Counted from the stretch's first letter, positions 33,476-43,009 are shown. The stretch: 63,602 nt of DNA from an uncultured Traorella sp. (GCF_944327115.1 NZ_CALVGS010000113.1:1-63602); one strand, 5' to 3'. Notes: generated by a model from the sequence alone, not told the origin. A program made the numbers and translations.

Positions 33476-34150
33476 TTAATCTCGATTTCTGCTTCCGCGA
33501 ATCAATAAAATACGCAGAATATTTAAAACTGTCGTAATCAATGCTGCAACATAGGTAAATGCTGCTGCTCTGAGCATCTTTTTCGAAGAAGAAATTTCAC
33601 TATCCTCGATGATACCATTTGCTTTCAGCTGAACGATAGCACGACTGGAAGCATTAAATTCAATCGGTAATGTTACCAGCTGAAACAACATGATAAGTAT
33701 TAGGGCGAAGATACCAAACATCAGCAAGAAATCAATATTCGATATGAGTCCGATAAAAATTGAAACCCATCCGAGCTGAGAAGCAATCTGTGTTGCCGGG
33801 AGCATCTTATTACGTAAAGCAATAAAGCCATAACCTTCAGCATGCTGGAGCGCATGTCCCACCTCATGGGCAGCGACAGATACACTGGCAATTGATGAAT
33901 TGTAGTATATATCACTTGACAGATTAACAACCTTTTTCGTTGGATCATAATAATCTGATAATGTTCCTCTATTGCTTGGAACGATTGAAACGTCGTAGAT
34001 ACCGTTTCTTTCAAGGATCAGCTTGGCAGCATCACATCCGCGCATCTGATGAAGCGTTGGCATCTTACGATATTTTTGATAAGAGCTGGAAAGAAAAGAC
34101 TGCGATATCATCATGATGACGATAATAAATATCCAAATGAAATAGTCCAT
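33476..34150 (-). CDS. Neutral zinc metallopeptidase, YugP-like
   Basis: A 224-residue membrane metallopeptidase. One N-terminal helix (about 3-22), the zinc motif HEVGHALQ near residue 95 and further hydrophobic helices (about 120-165 and 195-215) give the family layout (Zn_peptidase_2/YugP). Substrate unknown; the family is linked to membrane protein quality control by analogy only. AAAGGAG precedes the ATG. It ends 50 bp before the start of the Ig-like gene, with that gene's promoter module in the gap. Confidence 0.85.
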   Translation of the reverse strand: MDYFIWIFIIVIMMISQSFLSSSYQKYRKMPTLHQMRGCDAAKLILERNGIYDVSIVPSNRGTLSDYYDPTKKVVNLSSDIYYNSSIASVSVAAHEVGHALQHAEGYGFIALRNKMLPATQIASQLGWVSIFIGLISNIDFLLMFGIFALILIMLFQLVTLPIEFNASSRAIVQLKANGIIEDSEISSSKKMLRAAAFTYVAALITTVLNILRILLIRGSRNRD

Positions 34151-34265
34151 ATCTATTCTCCTTTCTTTTTATTCTATTATACCACAGTTAACAAATATTT
34201 ATATGACAGAATCGTAACCGCAGATTAGAATCGATTTTCTTTTCAAATATGCATTTTCTTATATA

Positions 34266-34289
34266 TAAAAAAGAAGCGCTGTGCTTCTT
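34266..34289 (-). terminator. Terminator of the HU gene
   Basis: On the minus strand AAGAAGC/GCTTCTT with a 5-nt loop followed by TTTTTTA. Confidence 0.8.
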
Positions 34290-34572
34290 ATTTAACTGCT
34301 TCTTTTAAAGCCTTGGCAGCCTTAAAACCAGGAGCCTTTGTTTCAGGAATCTGGATCGTTTCTTTTGTAGCAGGATTGATACCTGTGCGTGCAGCACGTG
34401 TTTTTACTTCGAATTTTCCAAATCCGCTGATATCTACTTTATTTCCTTCTACTAATGAAGCAGTAATCGTATCGAATACTGTTTCAACAGCTACCGTAGC
34501 ATCCTTTTTTGTCATATCCAATTTATTTGCTACTACATCAATCAGACTTTTTTTGTTTAAAACTTCACTCAT
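34288..34572 (-). CDS. hup: HU family DNA-binding protein
   Basis: A 94-residue histone-like protein that bends DNA and compacts the nucleoid. The conserved GFGKFEVKTRAARTGINPATKETI arm region is present near residue 50, followed by the usual C-terminal lysine-rich helix. Length is typical of HU. ACGGAGG precedes the ATG by 8 nt. Monocistronic, downstream of spoIVA, with its own terminator. In Bacillus the gene next to spoIVA is hbs, which agrees. Confidence 0.95.
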   Translation of the reverse strand: MSEVLNKKSLIDVVANKLDMTKKDATVAVETVFDTITASLVEGNKVDISGFGKFEVKTRAARTGINPATKETIQIPETKAPGFKAAKALKEAVK

Positions 34573-34657
34573 TTAAATTACCTCCGTGACAGGGGTATCA
34601 TACCATTATCACAGACATTATTCAATCATTTTTAGGAATTTTCATAAAATTTTCACA

Positions 34658-36133
34658 TTAAAGAACGATTGCGATAACATTGCCTTTTCCTTTATTTACC
34701 AGCTTTGTCAAAATATCCTGCAAACGGACGCGTGCGGTTTCCGGAATCATGGATAATTTTACATTCAGACCATCTTTGATCAGATCAGAAAGCTTACGCC
34801 CAAAAATATCTGATTCCCAGATTGTCTGTGAATTTTCACTGTCCCTTGTCAGATATCGAATCAATTCTTCGCTTTGCTGTTTGGAGCCTATGATCGGTTC
34901 AAAGCTGCTTTCGACATCTACCTTGATCATATGGATGCTTGGTGCAACAGCCTTCAGCTTGACGCCATAGCGGCTTCCCTGCTTGATGATTTCCGGCTGT
35001 GATAGCTCGATCTCATCCAGTGATGCACTTGCAAAGCCATAACCTGTAAGCTTCACCATCTTTAATGCATTGGAGATAGCATCATATTCCTTTTTAGCTT
35101 TTGAAAAATCCTGCATCAAAGAAAGCAATGAAGCTTTATCTACGACATCGACATGGATGATTTCCTTCAGGATTTGGCTGTATAAGCCTTTTTGTACTTG
35201 GATTTCGACATTGACATTACCGGTTCCGGGATCAATGCTGGCAAGATGCGATGACTCGATGTATTCATTTTCATTTAAAGCGAGGGTCAATGTTTCGACT
35301 TCCTTTAATTTTTCAATGATCGACATTCCCTGTTGGATCGAATCATTGATCGTCTTTTTCAGCCAGTGGCTCTTATCCAGTACATCGACCCATGTCGGAA
35401 GCTGAATGCTAATTTGAGCGACCGGAAATTCATACAAGGCTTCCTTAAGCAGCTGTAAGATATCGCTTTCCTCTAAACGGTTGACAGCGAGAGCTAAAAC
35501 AGGAGCATGAACTTTTTCCTTTAAACGGGCAACGACATTTTCACATTGCGCAGAGGCAGGATTTTTTGAATTAACGATGATGATAAATGGTTTTCCGATC
35601 TGATCCAATTCTTCAATAACTTCCATTTCTGCCTGTAAATAGGCTTCTCTTGGAATATCGGTAATCGAACCGTCGCTTGTGATGACGATACCGATCGTTG
35701 AATGATCTTGAATGACCTTCTGGGTCCCTACCTTTGCGGCCTCATCAAATGGAATCGCATCATCAAACCATGGTGTACGAACCATTCTTATACCGTTTTC
35801 ATCTTTATAGCCCTTTGCTTCTTCAATCACGTAACCCACACAGTCAACCAGACGTACATTGACCTTAAAACCATCTTCAAATTCAATTTGTGCTGCACTA
35901 TTTGGCACAAATTTAGGTTCAGCAGTAAGGATCGTTCTTCCTTCGCCCGATTGTGGCAATTCATCCGTCATGCGGGCTTTTTCATATTCATCATGTACGT
36001 ATGGAAGGACTGCCTTTTCCATAAATTTTTTAATAAAAGTACTTTTACCGACACGCACAGGCCCTACGATTCCTAAATATATGTCACCGCCGCACCTTTG
36101 TGCAATATTTTTATAGACTTCCAGTGTATTCAT
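34658..36133 (-). CDS. spoIVA: Stage IV sporulation protein A (coat basement ATPase)
   Basis: A 491-residue ATPase that polymerises around the forespore and anchors the spore coat. The Walker A motif GPVRVGKSTF is near residue 25, with the DCVGY Walker B/switch region and the ITSDGSITDIPR segment conserved in the family. The C-terminal domain (last 90 residues) ends in hydrophobic IAIVL. The start at 36133 has AGGAGG 6 nt upstream; a frame extending six codons further has none. The sigma-E promoter lies between gpsA and spoIVA. The order spoIVA-hup matches Bacillus, as does gpsA-der upstream. Confidence 0.95.
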   Translation of the reverse strand: MNTLEVYKNIAQRCGGDIYLGIVGPVRVGKSTFIKKFMEKAVLPYVHDEYEKARMTDELPQSGEGRTILTAEPKFVPNSAAQIEFEDGFKVNVRLVDCVGYVIEEAKGYKDENGIRMVRTPWFDDAIPFDEAAKVGTQKVIQDHSTIGIVITSDGSITDIPREAYLQAEMEVIEELDQIGKPFIIIVNSKNPASAQCENVVARLKEKVHAPVLALAVNRLEESDILQLLKEALYEFPVAQISIQLPTWVDVLDKSHWLKKTINDSIQQGMSIIEKLKEVETLTLALNENEYIESSHLASIDPGTGNVNVEIQVQKGLYSQILKEIIHVDVVDKASLLSLMQDFSKAKKEYDAISNALKMVKLTGYGFASASLDEIELSQPEIIKQGSRYGVKLKAVAPSIHMIKVDVESSFEPIIGSKQQSEELIRYLTRDSENSQTIWESDIFGRKLSDLIKDGLNVKLSMIPETARVRLQDILTKLVNKGKGNVIAIVL

Positions 36134-36154
36134 TTCAATCCTCCTAGTCATTAA

Positions 36155-36183
36155 ACCTTATGAGAATCGGTAGTCCTTTATTA
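36155..36183 (-). promoter_or_regulatory. Sigma-E type promoter of spoIVA
   Basis: On the minus strand TAATAAA (36177-36183), a 14-nt spacer and CATAAGGT (36155-36162). Both elements match the sigma-E consensus kmATAww and CATANNNT. Confidence 0.65.
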
Positions 36184-36186
36184 CAA

Positions 36187-36211
36187 TAAAAAGCAGATTA
36201 CTCTGCTTTTA
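36187..36211 (-). terminator. Terminator of the cmk-der-gpsA run
   Basis: On the minus strand AAAAGCAGA/TCTGCTTTT with a 4-nt loop and T-run, overlapping the gpsA stop. The spoIVA -35 begins just past it. Confidence 0.75.
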
Positions 36212-37190
36212 GTTCTCGTAGCATCAAATCCTTGGCACTTTGGGAAGGCTTTTTATTTTCATAAAGAACCTGGTAGATTTCTTCAACGATCGGCATTTCG
36301 ACATGAAGATCTTTCTTTAACTGATGAAGCACCTGAGTCGTACGGATTCCTTCTACGGTCTTATGATTATTCTCCCAGTACACCTTTGATGTATCTGCTT
36401 TTCCGATCTGATAACCGGCTTCAAAATTACGGGAATGGGTACTTGTACAAGTAACGATCAGATCACCCATGCCTGTAAGCCCCATAAACGTCTTTTCCTG
36501 ACCGCCGCTGGCAACCCCAAAGCGGATCATCTCTGCCAGTCCTCGGGTAATCAGGGCAGCTCTGGTGTTGTCACCATAGCCCAAACCTGCCAGCATCCCG
36601 CTTGCTAAAGCAATTGAATTTTTAGTGGCAACTCCCAATTCACTTCCAATTTCATCATTTCCGGTATAAACCCTGAAATAATTGTTGGAAAAAACATTCT
36701 GAACAATTTTAGCGTCCTCTTCATTTAACGAAACAGAGCATACGCTTGTCAGCATACGGATCACGACTTCCTCAGCATGTGAAGGACCGATCAAAGATAC
36801 GACACTGCTTAATTTCTCTTTATCGAAAACAGAACGTATGGCTTCTGACATTCGCTTTCCGGTTGTTGGATCAAAACCCTTTGATGTATTTACAAGAATA
36901 ATCTTTTTGTTAAGAAAAGGCTGTATCTGAGCACAAACTTCAGATGTGACCGCACTTGGAACAGACATGACGACAATATCGGCATCAGCCACTTTAGAAA
37001 TGTCCAAGGTTCCCTGCAGTTTTTCATTTAAGACTACATCATCGAAATATTTGGAATTTGTATGAAACGTATTGATTTCATTAATTTCTGCAGCATTATT
37101 TCCATAAATCAAGACCTCATGTCCATTATCCACGCAAATCTGTGCAAGGGCGCTTCCCCAGCTCCCACTTCCAATTACAAATACTTTCAT
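36198..37190 (-). CDS. gpsA: Glycerol-3-phosphate dehydrogenase [NAD(P)+]
   Basis: A 330-residue enzyme reducing dihydroxyacetone phosphate to sn-glycerol 3-phosphate for phospholipid synthesis. The Rossmann motif GSGSWGSALA is at 7-16, the active-site lysine region is ATKNSIALASGM, and the substrate site is GLAEMIRFG...TGMGDLIVTCTS. The start at 37190 follows the der stop by 2 bp on the other side of an overlap: the last der codons carry AGAGAAAGAGAG, a weak ribosome-binding site. The longer upstream frame lies inside der. Confidence 0.95.
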   Translation of the reverse strand: MKVFVIGSGSWGSALAQICVDNGHEVLIYGNNAAEINEINTFHTNSKYFDDVVLNEKLQGTLDISKVADADIVVMSVPSAVTSEVCAQIQPFLNKKIILVNTSKGFDPTTGKRMSEAIRSVFDKEKLSSVVSLIGPSHAEEVVIRMLTSVCSVSLNEEDAKIVQNVFSNNYFRVYTGNDEIGSELGVATKNSIALASGMLAGLGYGDNTRAALITRGLAEMIRFGVASGGQEKTFMGLTGMGDLIVTCTSTHSRNFEAGYQIGKADTSKVYWENNHKTVEGIRTTQVLHQLKKDLHVEMPIVEEIYQVLYENKKPSQSAKDLMLRELKAE

Positions 37191-37191
37191 C

Positions 37192-38502
37192 TTATTTCTC
37201 TCTTTCTCTAGCAATGATACGTAATGTCGTACCGGTAAAATTAAAGGCTTCACGAAGCTTATTTTCTAAAAATCTGCGATAAGAAAAATGCATCAGTTCA
37301 GGATCATTGACAAACAAAACAAATGTCGGCGGTGCAACGCTTACCTGTGAAGCATAATAGATACGCAGACGTTTTCCATTGTGCGTCGGTGGCGGCGTCA
37401 TCAGCTGAGCATCCATGATGACCTCATTTAACACATTGGTCTGTATGCGCATCAGGGAATAATCATGCACCTCATCGATCAATGGCAATATCTGATGGAT
37501 CCGTTGTTTTTTCAAAGCACTTACAAACAAAATCGGCGCATAACCTAAATAAATAAATTCATTTCTGATCTTCTTTTCAATTTCAATCTGGGTATGACTG
37601 TCCTTTTCAACACAATCCCATTTATTATACAGGATGATGATGCCCTTTCCTGCCTCATGCGCATAGCCGGCAACATGCTTATCCTGCTCCCTTATTCCTG
37701 TTTCACCATCCAGCACCACACAAACAACATCGCTTCTCTCAATAGCACTCATAGCACGCAATACCGAATATTTTTCGATATTCTCATAAACCTTGCCTCT
37801 TTTTCTTATCCCTGCAGTATCAATGACGACATATTCCTTGCCATCATGCTTAAAAGGCGTATCAATAGCATCACGCGTAGTCCCTTCGATATTGGAAACG
37901 ATCGTTCGGTCTTCATTTAAAATAGCATTCACTAAGGAGCTTTTACCGACATTAGGCCGTCCGATAAATGCAAAAGAAGTAATCCCTTCATATTCACGGC
38001 GATTTTTTTCAGGAAAAGTTTTTACAAGCGCGTCCAGCATATCACCGATACCGATGCCGTGAATACCGCTGACCGCAATAGGATCACCGACTCCTAAGCT
38101 GTAAAATTCATAAATATTTGAAAGCAGATGATTGTCATCAATCTTATTTACCGCTAAAATCACAGGCTTTTTTGAACGTATCAGCATTTTCGCAATATAT
38201 TCATCATCATGCGTGACACCCTCTGTTCCACTGACGATGAAAATAATAGAATCAGCTTCTTCAATCGCTATTTCAACCTGCATTTCAATTTCTTTTTGAA
38301 AAGGCTGGTCCGCCAGCTGAATACCTCCGGTATCGATTACTCGAAACTCTTTCGTCAGCCATTCTACCTTGCCGTAAATTCGATCACGGGTCACACCCGG
38401 AGTATCTTCGACAATGCTCTTTCTTTCACCGATAATGCGGTTAAAAATCGTACTTTTGCCCACATTCGGTCTTCCTACGATAGCACATACACCATTAATC
38501 AT
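37192..38502 (-). CDS. der: Ribosome-assembly GTPase Der (EngA)
   Basis: A 436-residue protein with two tandem GTPase domains (G1 [11 protein letters not shown] near residue 10 and [11 protein letters not shown] near residue 182) and a C-terminal KH-like domain. Each domain keeps the DTPG/DTAG, NKxD-type (NKID, NKWD) motifs. It matures the 50S subunit. It overlaps cmk by 8 bp and is followed by gpsA, forming a cmk-der-gpsA unit. Confidence 0.97.
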   Translation of the reverse strand: MINGVCAIVGRPNVGKSTIFNRIIGERKSIVEDTPGVTRDRIYGKVEWLTKEFRVIDTGGIQLADQPFQKEIEMQVEIAIEEADSIIFIVSGTEGVTHDDEYIAKMLIRSKKPVILAVNKIDDNHLLSNIYEFYSLGVGDPIAVSGIHGIGIGDMLDALVKTFPEKNRREYEGITSFAFIGRPNVGKSSLVNAILNEDRTIVSNIEGTTRDAIDTPFKHDGKEYVVIDTAGIRKRGKVYENIEKYSVLRAMSAIERSDVVCVVLDGETGIREQDKHVAGYAHEAGKGIIILYNKWDCVEKDSHTQIEIEKKIRNEFIYLGYAPILFVSALKKQRIHQILPLIDEVHDYSLMRIQTNVLNEVIMDAQLMTPPPTHNGKRLRIYYASQVSVAPPTFVLFVNDPELMHFSYRRFLENKLREAFNFTGTTLRIIAREREK

Positions 38503-39163
38503 ATACGACTCCCAAACGATTCAATTCGTTTTCGATCTTTGAAACGACTTCATCGATCGTTAAATCAGAGCTATCAATTTCAATAGCATCTTCAGCTTTT
38601 TTTAAAGGCGAATGTTCACGATGCATATCCTGATAATCTCTTTTTTCAATATCTTTGATGATCTCATCTCTATCAAAATCAATTCCTTTTTCTATGTATT
38701 CCTTAATACGACGATCTGCCCTCGCACCAGGTGAGGCAACCAGATATATCTTTAATTCGGCATCCTTCAACACAACCGTACCGATATCACGTCCATCAAG
38801 GATGTAACCTTTGTTTTTGGCAATCTGCTGCTGGAGTTCGACCAAACGCTTGCGTACCTTGAAATGTCTGCTGACACAACTGGCACCCATAGAGATATCA
38901 TTCGTACGAATCTTATCCGAAACATCTTCATGATCCAGATATACATGACCTTCTTTATCAAAATCGATCTCCATTCCTTTGATCATTTCTGCCAGCTTTT
39001 CTTCATCATCCCAGTCAATACCTTCTTTTTTTGCTTTATAAGCCACACAACGATACATGGCACCGGTATCCAGATGAGAATAGCCTAACAGCTTGGCACA
39101 CCTTTTGGCGATGGTACTTTTTCCGGCAGCACTTGGCCCATCAATTGCAATATTAATACGCAT
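38495..39163 (-). CDS. cmk: Cytidylate kinase
   Basis: A 222-residue nucleoside monophosphate kinase converting CMP and dCMP to the diphosphates. The P-loop GPSAAGKST is at 8-16, the NMP-binding region has DTGAMYR, and the DGRDIGTVV and lid RRIKE segments follow. GAGGTGG precedes the ATG. First gene of the cmk-der-gpsA unit; the gene before it (39176-39925) ends 12 bp upstream, so it may also belong to this transcript. Confidence 0.96.
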   Translation of the reverse strand: MRINIAIDGPSAAGKSTIAKRCAKLLGYSHLDTGAMYRCVAYKAKKEGIDWDDEEKLAEMIKGMEIDFDKEGHVYLDHEDVSDKIRTNDISMGASCVSRHFKVRKRLVELQQQIAKNKGYILDGRDIGTVVLKDAELKIYLVASPGARADRRIKEYIEKGIDFDRDEIIKDIEKRDYQDMHREHSPLKKAEDAIEIDSSDLTIDEVVSKIENELNRLGVVYD

Positions 39164-39175
39164 GAAACCACCTCA

Positions 39176-39925
39176 TCATATTCTTCCGCTATTACGAAGG
39201 ATCATAAATACCGTAAAACCGATCACCGCAAATAAGGCAATGACCAAAATCAGCAGGATGATGTTCAAAAGGCGATTGGTCTTATCAATATCGCTGCTTA
39301 GCTCATTCATTTCTTCTTCCTGCTTTTCTATTTTAATCTTCATCTGCTGTGTCTGTTCATTCAGCATCTGGATATGCTGGGCAGCCTCAATGTCCTTTGA
39401 TACCGCATTTTCATCTTCATCGGCTTTTAGCTCCTCATCGCTTTTAGATGCTGTTGCTTCTTCAGCAGGTTCAACCTTGGTTACGTTCATTCCGCTCGTA
39501 TTTTCTTCCTTCAGAAGCTCCTGAATCTGCATCGCAATTTCCTTTTTTGACTGGACAAGAGTATTCTCATCGATCTTTGGTTCTTCTTCAATTGTTTTCA
39601 CATAATCCTCTCTTCTTAACCGAGCCGGATTTTTCAATTGATTTAAAATGTCGATTTCTGTAATATCGCTTTGTAAAAGTCCTTTTTCACGATTATACTG
39701 CTTCACATCCCTGATCAGATCATCCATATATTCGTTTACAAAGGTATCTGAATCTTTTTTCGGCAATGAGAATTCCCTCTCTCTGCGTGGCGGGACTTCT
39801 TCAGTCAGCTCCATTTTTTTAAATAATACAGGATCGCTTTTTTCAGTATTGTTTTCTTCAATTGTATTGGTATCGATCTGACGGCGCAGATTCTCATATT
39901 TTTTCACTCTGGATAATTTTTCCAT
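39176..39925 (-). CDS. Tail-anchored coiled-coil protein of unknown function
   Basis: A 249-residue acidic protein I do not recognise. It begins MEKLSRVKKYENLRRQI, carries charged low-complexity stretches, a coiled coil at about 180-220 and one membrane helix at about 222-243, so most of it would face the cytoplasm. A cell-division or DNA-segregation adaptor is possible but there is no proof. The start at 39925 has GAGGAGG 5 nt upstream; a longer frame lacks this. It lies immediately before cmk. Confidence 0.6.
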   Translation of the reverse strand: MEKLSRVKKYENLRRQIDTNTIEENNTEKSDPVLFKKMELTEEVPPRREREFSLPKKDSDTFVNEYMDDLIRDVKQYNREKGLLQSDITEIDILNQLKNPARLRREDYVKTIEEEPKIDENTLVQSKKEIAMQIQELLKEENTSGMNVTKVEPAEEATASKSDEELKADEDENAVSKDIEAAQHIQMLNEQTQQMKIKIEKQEEEMNELSSDIDKTNRLLNIILLILVIALFAVIGFTVFMILRNSGRI

Positions 39926-39994
39926 AATGGCCTCCTCAACTCTCTTTATTATAACAAATTTCACTCTCTATTGATATGAATTTTTATTTTTATT

Positions 39995-41224
39995 TCAATA
40001 TAACTGCCGATAACATTTCTTATCCCACCGCTGATAAAAATAAAAGAAGATCAAAAGAAAGACACCTAAAAGTAAAATAAGGATCCAAACAAAATGAATC
40101 GAATAGATATCGACAAGAGAACCCACAGTAACGTTTCCCAATGACCCGATGATCATAGAAGTGATATTTTGAATGGAAAGGATACGTCCGCGATGGGTCG
40201 AAGGAATTCTTTTGGTAAGATAAGGTGTCGATGAAATCGTACAGATGATCTCTCCAAAAGTAAAAAGAACCATGGAAATGATACATAAGTAAAACTGATC
40301 ACGTATAAAGATATAAAAAGATAATGCCAATATTTCTAAAAAATTCCCCAGATATAAGCGATGAATATCTTTCCAAGCTAAAAAGATTCTTGTAAGCAGC
40401 GGTGTCCCTATGATAACGACAGCAGCATTGATGCTTGTCAGAAAGCCAAAATACAAGGCACCTTTTTCAAAAAAAGCAGCTTCCAGATGAAGCGGGATCA
40501 AAAAATTAAACTGTGCATAAATCAAACCGCTGATGCTGGCTATCAAAAAATAAACAAGCAGCAGCTTTCGTTTGCAAAGCACTTGCCATAATGCATCGCT
40601 TTCCTTTTTTTCATAAAAGCCTTCCTCCGCTTCTGTTTCTTTTTTTATATCTTTGACAAGGAAAAAGATCAGGATCGTTGATGATAAATCAGCGAATCCG
40701 CTAATGATAAACGCCAGGGCGAGATAATTTTCAAAAAGCAAACCACCAAGGGTCGGTGCCAGAACAAGTCCCAGATTCATCGAAAGATAGCTCAGCGAAT
40801 ATGCCCTCTCACGCTCATCGGCACTTGTCAGATCAGCAATCAAAGAATCAAAGCTGGGTCCCTCCATCTGTTGAAAAATGCTTCCTAAGGCATAAATGAG
40901 GATGGTCACGATGGAAAGCTGCATGAATCCGCATATGAGGAAACATGTCACACCTAATAAATCCAGGGTCACGATGATCGTCTTTTTATTATAACGGTCT
41001 GCCAGTTTACCGCCAATCAGATTACAAGGAATCATGATCAGTGAAAGTACCATCATATAAAAACCGATCTGGGTTGCATCAAATCCAAGCTTATTTTTCA
41101 GGATCAAGGTCAGCATGGGCCATATCAGCGAGCCCATCGAGGTCACGATGCGTCCGAAACATAAGATATATATTTCTTTTTTTAAACCGCCATACATGGC
41201 AAACAGATGTCTTGCTATATTCAT
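39995..41224 (-). CDS. Major facilitator superfamily transporter
   Basis: A 409-residue membrane carrier with about 12 helices. The GGKLADRYNKK loop between helices 2 and 3 is the MFS signature, and ADERERAYSLSYLSMNLG near residue 135 is typical of MDR-type (MdtG/YttB-like) members. Substrate cannot be inferred; drug or metabolite efflux is likely. The ribosome-binding site is weak. It lies between efp and the coiled-coil gene on the same strand. Confidence 0.82.
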   Translation of the reverse strand: MNIARHLFAMYGGLKKEIYILCFGRIVTSMGSLIWPMLTLILKNKLGFDATQIGFYMMVLSLIMIPCNLIGGKLADRYNKKTIIVTLDLLGVTCFLICGFMQLSIVTILIYALGSIFQQMEGPSFDSLIADLTSADERERAYSLSYLSMNLGLVLAPTLGGLLFENYLALAFIISGFADLSSTILIFFLVKDIKKETEAEEGFYEKKESDALWQVLCKRKLLLVYFLIASISGLIYAQFNFLIPLHLEAAFFEKGALYFGFLTSINAAVVIIGTPLLTRIFLAWKDIHRLYLGNFLEILALSFYIFIRDQFYLCIISMVLFTFGEIICTISSTPYLTKRIPSTHRGRILSIQNITSMIIGSLGNVTVGSLVDIYSIHFVWILILLLGVFLLIFFYFYQRWDKKCYRQLY

Positions 41225-41275
41225 GAACCTATTTTATCACATCCAAACACAAAGAAAAAGGAATCTTATGATTCC

Positions 41276-41839
41276 CTAGTCTTTTGCTCTTCCTGAATAT
41301 TTTCCATCTATTGTTGTTACTAAAACCGTTTCACCTTCATTGATAAAAAGCGGTACACGAATATTTAAACCGGTTTCCAGAACGGCATTTTTCTGAGCAC
41401 TCGTTGCGGTATCCCCTTTAACTGCCTGTTCTGCTTCCGTAATCTTCAAAGCCACCTTATCAGGTAAGATCACTCCAAGCACTTCTCCCTCATATAAAGA
41501 AATGTTCACATTTGTATTTGGTTTGATGAAATTTAATTCCCATGTCAGTCGTTCCATCGGAATTTCCAGCTGATCATATGTTTCATTATCCATAAAGATA
41601 CAGTTTGTTCCATCATCATATAAAAACTGCATCTCTCTTTTATCGATATGAGCCGGCTCTACCTTATCGCCGCCCGTAAAAGTCAGATCAGAAATCGTAC
41701 CGGTACGAAGATTTTTGCTTTTGACCTTAACGATCATCTGACGCATAGCTGTCTTGTTATGGGAAACATCAAGAACAGTATAAATACCATTTTCATATTC
41801 GATCGTATTGCCCGGTTTCAAATCATTTACAATAATCAT
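41276..41839 (-). CDS. efp: Elongation factor P with a non-canonical tip loop
   Basis: A 187-residue EF-P with all three domains. It frees ribosomes stalled at proline runs. In aligned EF-Ps the tip loop reads KPGKG and the underlined Lys or Arg 32/34 is modified. Here residues 26-35 read SHNKTAMRQM, so Met32 sits at the modified position and the PG pair is lost. The rest of the protein (NLRTGTISDLTF, GGDKVEPAHI, FMDNETYDQLEIP, KGDTATS) is typical. The start at 41839 has GAAAGGAAG upstream. Long upstream in-frame sequence overlaps the next gene and was rejected. No EF-P-modifying gene is nearby. Confidence 0.92.
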   Translation of the reverse strand: MIIVNDLKPGNTIEYENGIYTVLDVSHNKTAMRQMIVKVKSKNLRTGTISDLTFTGGDKVEPAHIDKREMQFLYDDGTNCIFMDNETYDQLEIPMERLTWELNFIKPNTNVNISLYEGEVLGVILPDKVALKITEAEQAVKGDTATSAQKNAVLETGLNIRVPLFINEGETVLVTTIDGKYSGRAKD

Positions 41840-41891
41840 AGTTTTCTTCCTTTCGATATCCTCTTTCATTGTAATGAATTTATGATTTTTG

Positions 41892-42254
41892 TCAATCTTT
41901 TTGGTAAGATTCCATCCTGATCCTTCGGGTACAGCCAACATTAACCATTGCGATAAATACTGCACTCAATAAGATCATGAGCTGATCTGAATCAAGCGTT
42001 TTATGAAACAAACGGTAAAACAGATACAAGAGGAACACAAAGCATAAGGTAAAGATTCCATCCTTAAATTCAAGTATTCGCCCGTTTGCTTCATAATATT
42101 GAACAAGCATGAGCTGATATAAAGAAAATAAGAGGGTGATCAATAGGACAGACGGCTCGAAAAAACCGGTTAATACAAATGGAAACAAAATGAGTAATAA
42201 AAGAATTGAAGCTGCGATATTTTTCCACATGCTGATAGTATGCTCATCTTTCAT
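41892..42254 (-). CDS. Small membrane protein at the end of the comG operon
   Basis: A protein of about 120 residues with three or four hydrophobic segments (about 11-30, 34-52, 66-82 and 90-107) and a basic C-terminus. I do not recognise it. The start is uncertain: ATG at 42254 or 42260, both just before the stop of the previous gene at 42244, so translation is probably coupled. It is the last gene of the comG run and might be a modified ComGG or an unrelated membrane protein. Confidence 0.5.
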   Translation of the reverse strand: MKDEHTISMWKNIAASILLLLILFPFVLTGFFEPSVLLITLLFSLYQLMLVQYYEANGRILEFKDGIFTLCFVFLLYLFYRLFHKTLDSDQLMILLSAVFIAMVNVGCTRRIRMESYQKD

Positions 42255-42630
42255 AAACATATTCCACTGATGCAATGCACAAGTAAACCTCATCATATTG
42301 AATGATCATGCGGAATTCTGCCTTACCGCTAAAATCAAGCGTGCATTGGCTTCCTTCATAAGATGCACTTACGGTAATATCCTTTTCTTCAAAGACAAAG
42401 TCATCGCAATTTTGTTCATAAAAGTCATTTTTGATACGTCGAAGCACTTTTATTTTAACGACTTCAAGATCCGTATCTATATTTTTCAAGGTCGTAAGAT
42501 GAGCAAGCTGTAAGGAAAAGTAAATAGCTCCGGCAGCCAGCAAATGAAAAAGTCCAAGGGCCAGTATCAATACATTCCCTTTATCAGTTGCATCCAAGAA
42601 AGCGTTCTTTTCTCTTTGCGTCTTTTTCAT
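42244..42630 (-). CDS. comGG: ComGG-like competence pseudopilus protein
   Basis: A 128-residue protein with one N-terminal membrane helix (GNVLILALGLFHLLAAGAIYF, about 18-38) and a small extracellular beta-rich tail with two cysteines. Position as last pseudopilin-type gene of the comG operon matches ComGG, although the N-terminal prepilin motif is weak, as is usual for ComGG. It overlaps comGF by 47 bp. Assignment rests mostly on position and size. Confidence 0.6.
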   Translation of the reverse strand: MKKTQREKNAFLDATDKGNVLILALGLFHLLAAGAIYFSLQLAHLTTLKNIDTDLEVVKIKVLRRIKNDFYEQNCDDFVFEEKDITVSASYEGSQCTLDFSGKAEFRMIIQYDEVYLCIASVEYVYER

Positions 42631-43009
42631 AGCTGATATAGAAACAATCTCCTTTCTGAATAAAAGAACCTTCTTTGATATTTTCCATATAGATCACATA
42701 ACCGTCTTTACGGACAAGTCTGTTTTTTTCCAAGATCAAACGAGCCTCTTTTTCAAGATAAAAGAAATTCAATTCATCTTCATGGCAGCGAATCTCACTA
42801 GCGATGAGAAGGAGATGGCGAAGCTGGTAAAGAGCAATCTCATCCTCAACGGCCACATGAAAATTCTGAAGCTTATGCATAAGCGGCAATACCATCGTCA
42901 AAAGAGAGATCGAAAGCGAGAAGACAAAAAGACTTAAAAGCATTTCAAGCATGGTATATCCCTTACTGGCTGGCTTTTTCATAAATGGGATCATGATTGA
43001 TTTCAACAT
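42584..43009 (-). CDS. comGF: ComGF-like prepilin
   Basis: A 141-residue prepilin. The cleavage motif is K-G-Y-T-M-L-E near residue 16 (GYTMLEMLLSLFVF), followed by a 20-residue hydrophobic helix. GAAAGGA precedes the ATG at 43009. It is part of the pseudopilus that draws DNA through the cell wall. Overlaps comGE by 47 bp. No prepilin peptidase gene (comC) is present in the window. Confidence 0.75.
   Translation of the reverse strand: MLKSIMIPFMKKPASKGYTMLEMLLSLFVFSLSISLLTMVLPLMHKLQNFHVAVEDEIALYQLRHLLLIASEIRCHEDELNFFYLEKEARLILEKNRLVRKDGYVIYMENIKEGSFIQKGDCFYISYEKDAKRKERFLGCN

Noticed and set aside
41840-41965. 42-codon N-terminal extension of EF-P
   Set aside because: It overlaps the upstream gene and has no EF-P homology; GAAAGGAAG precedes the ATG at 41839.
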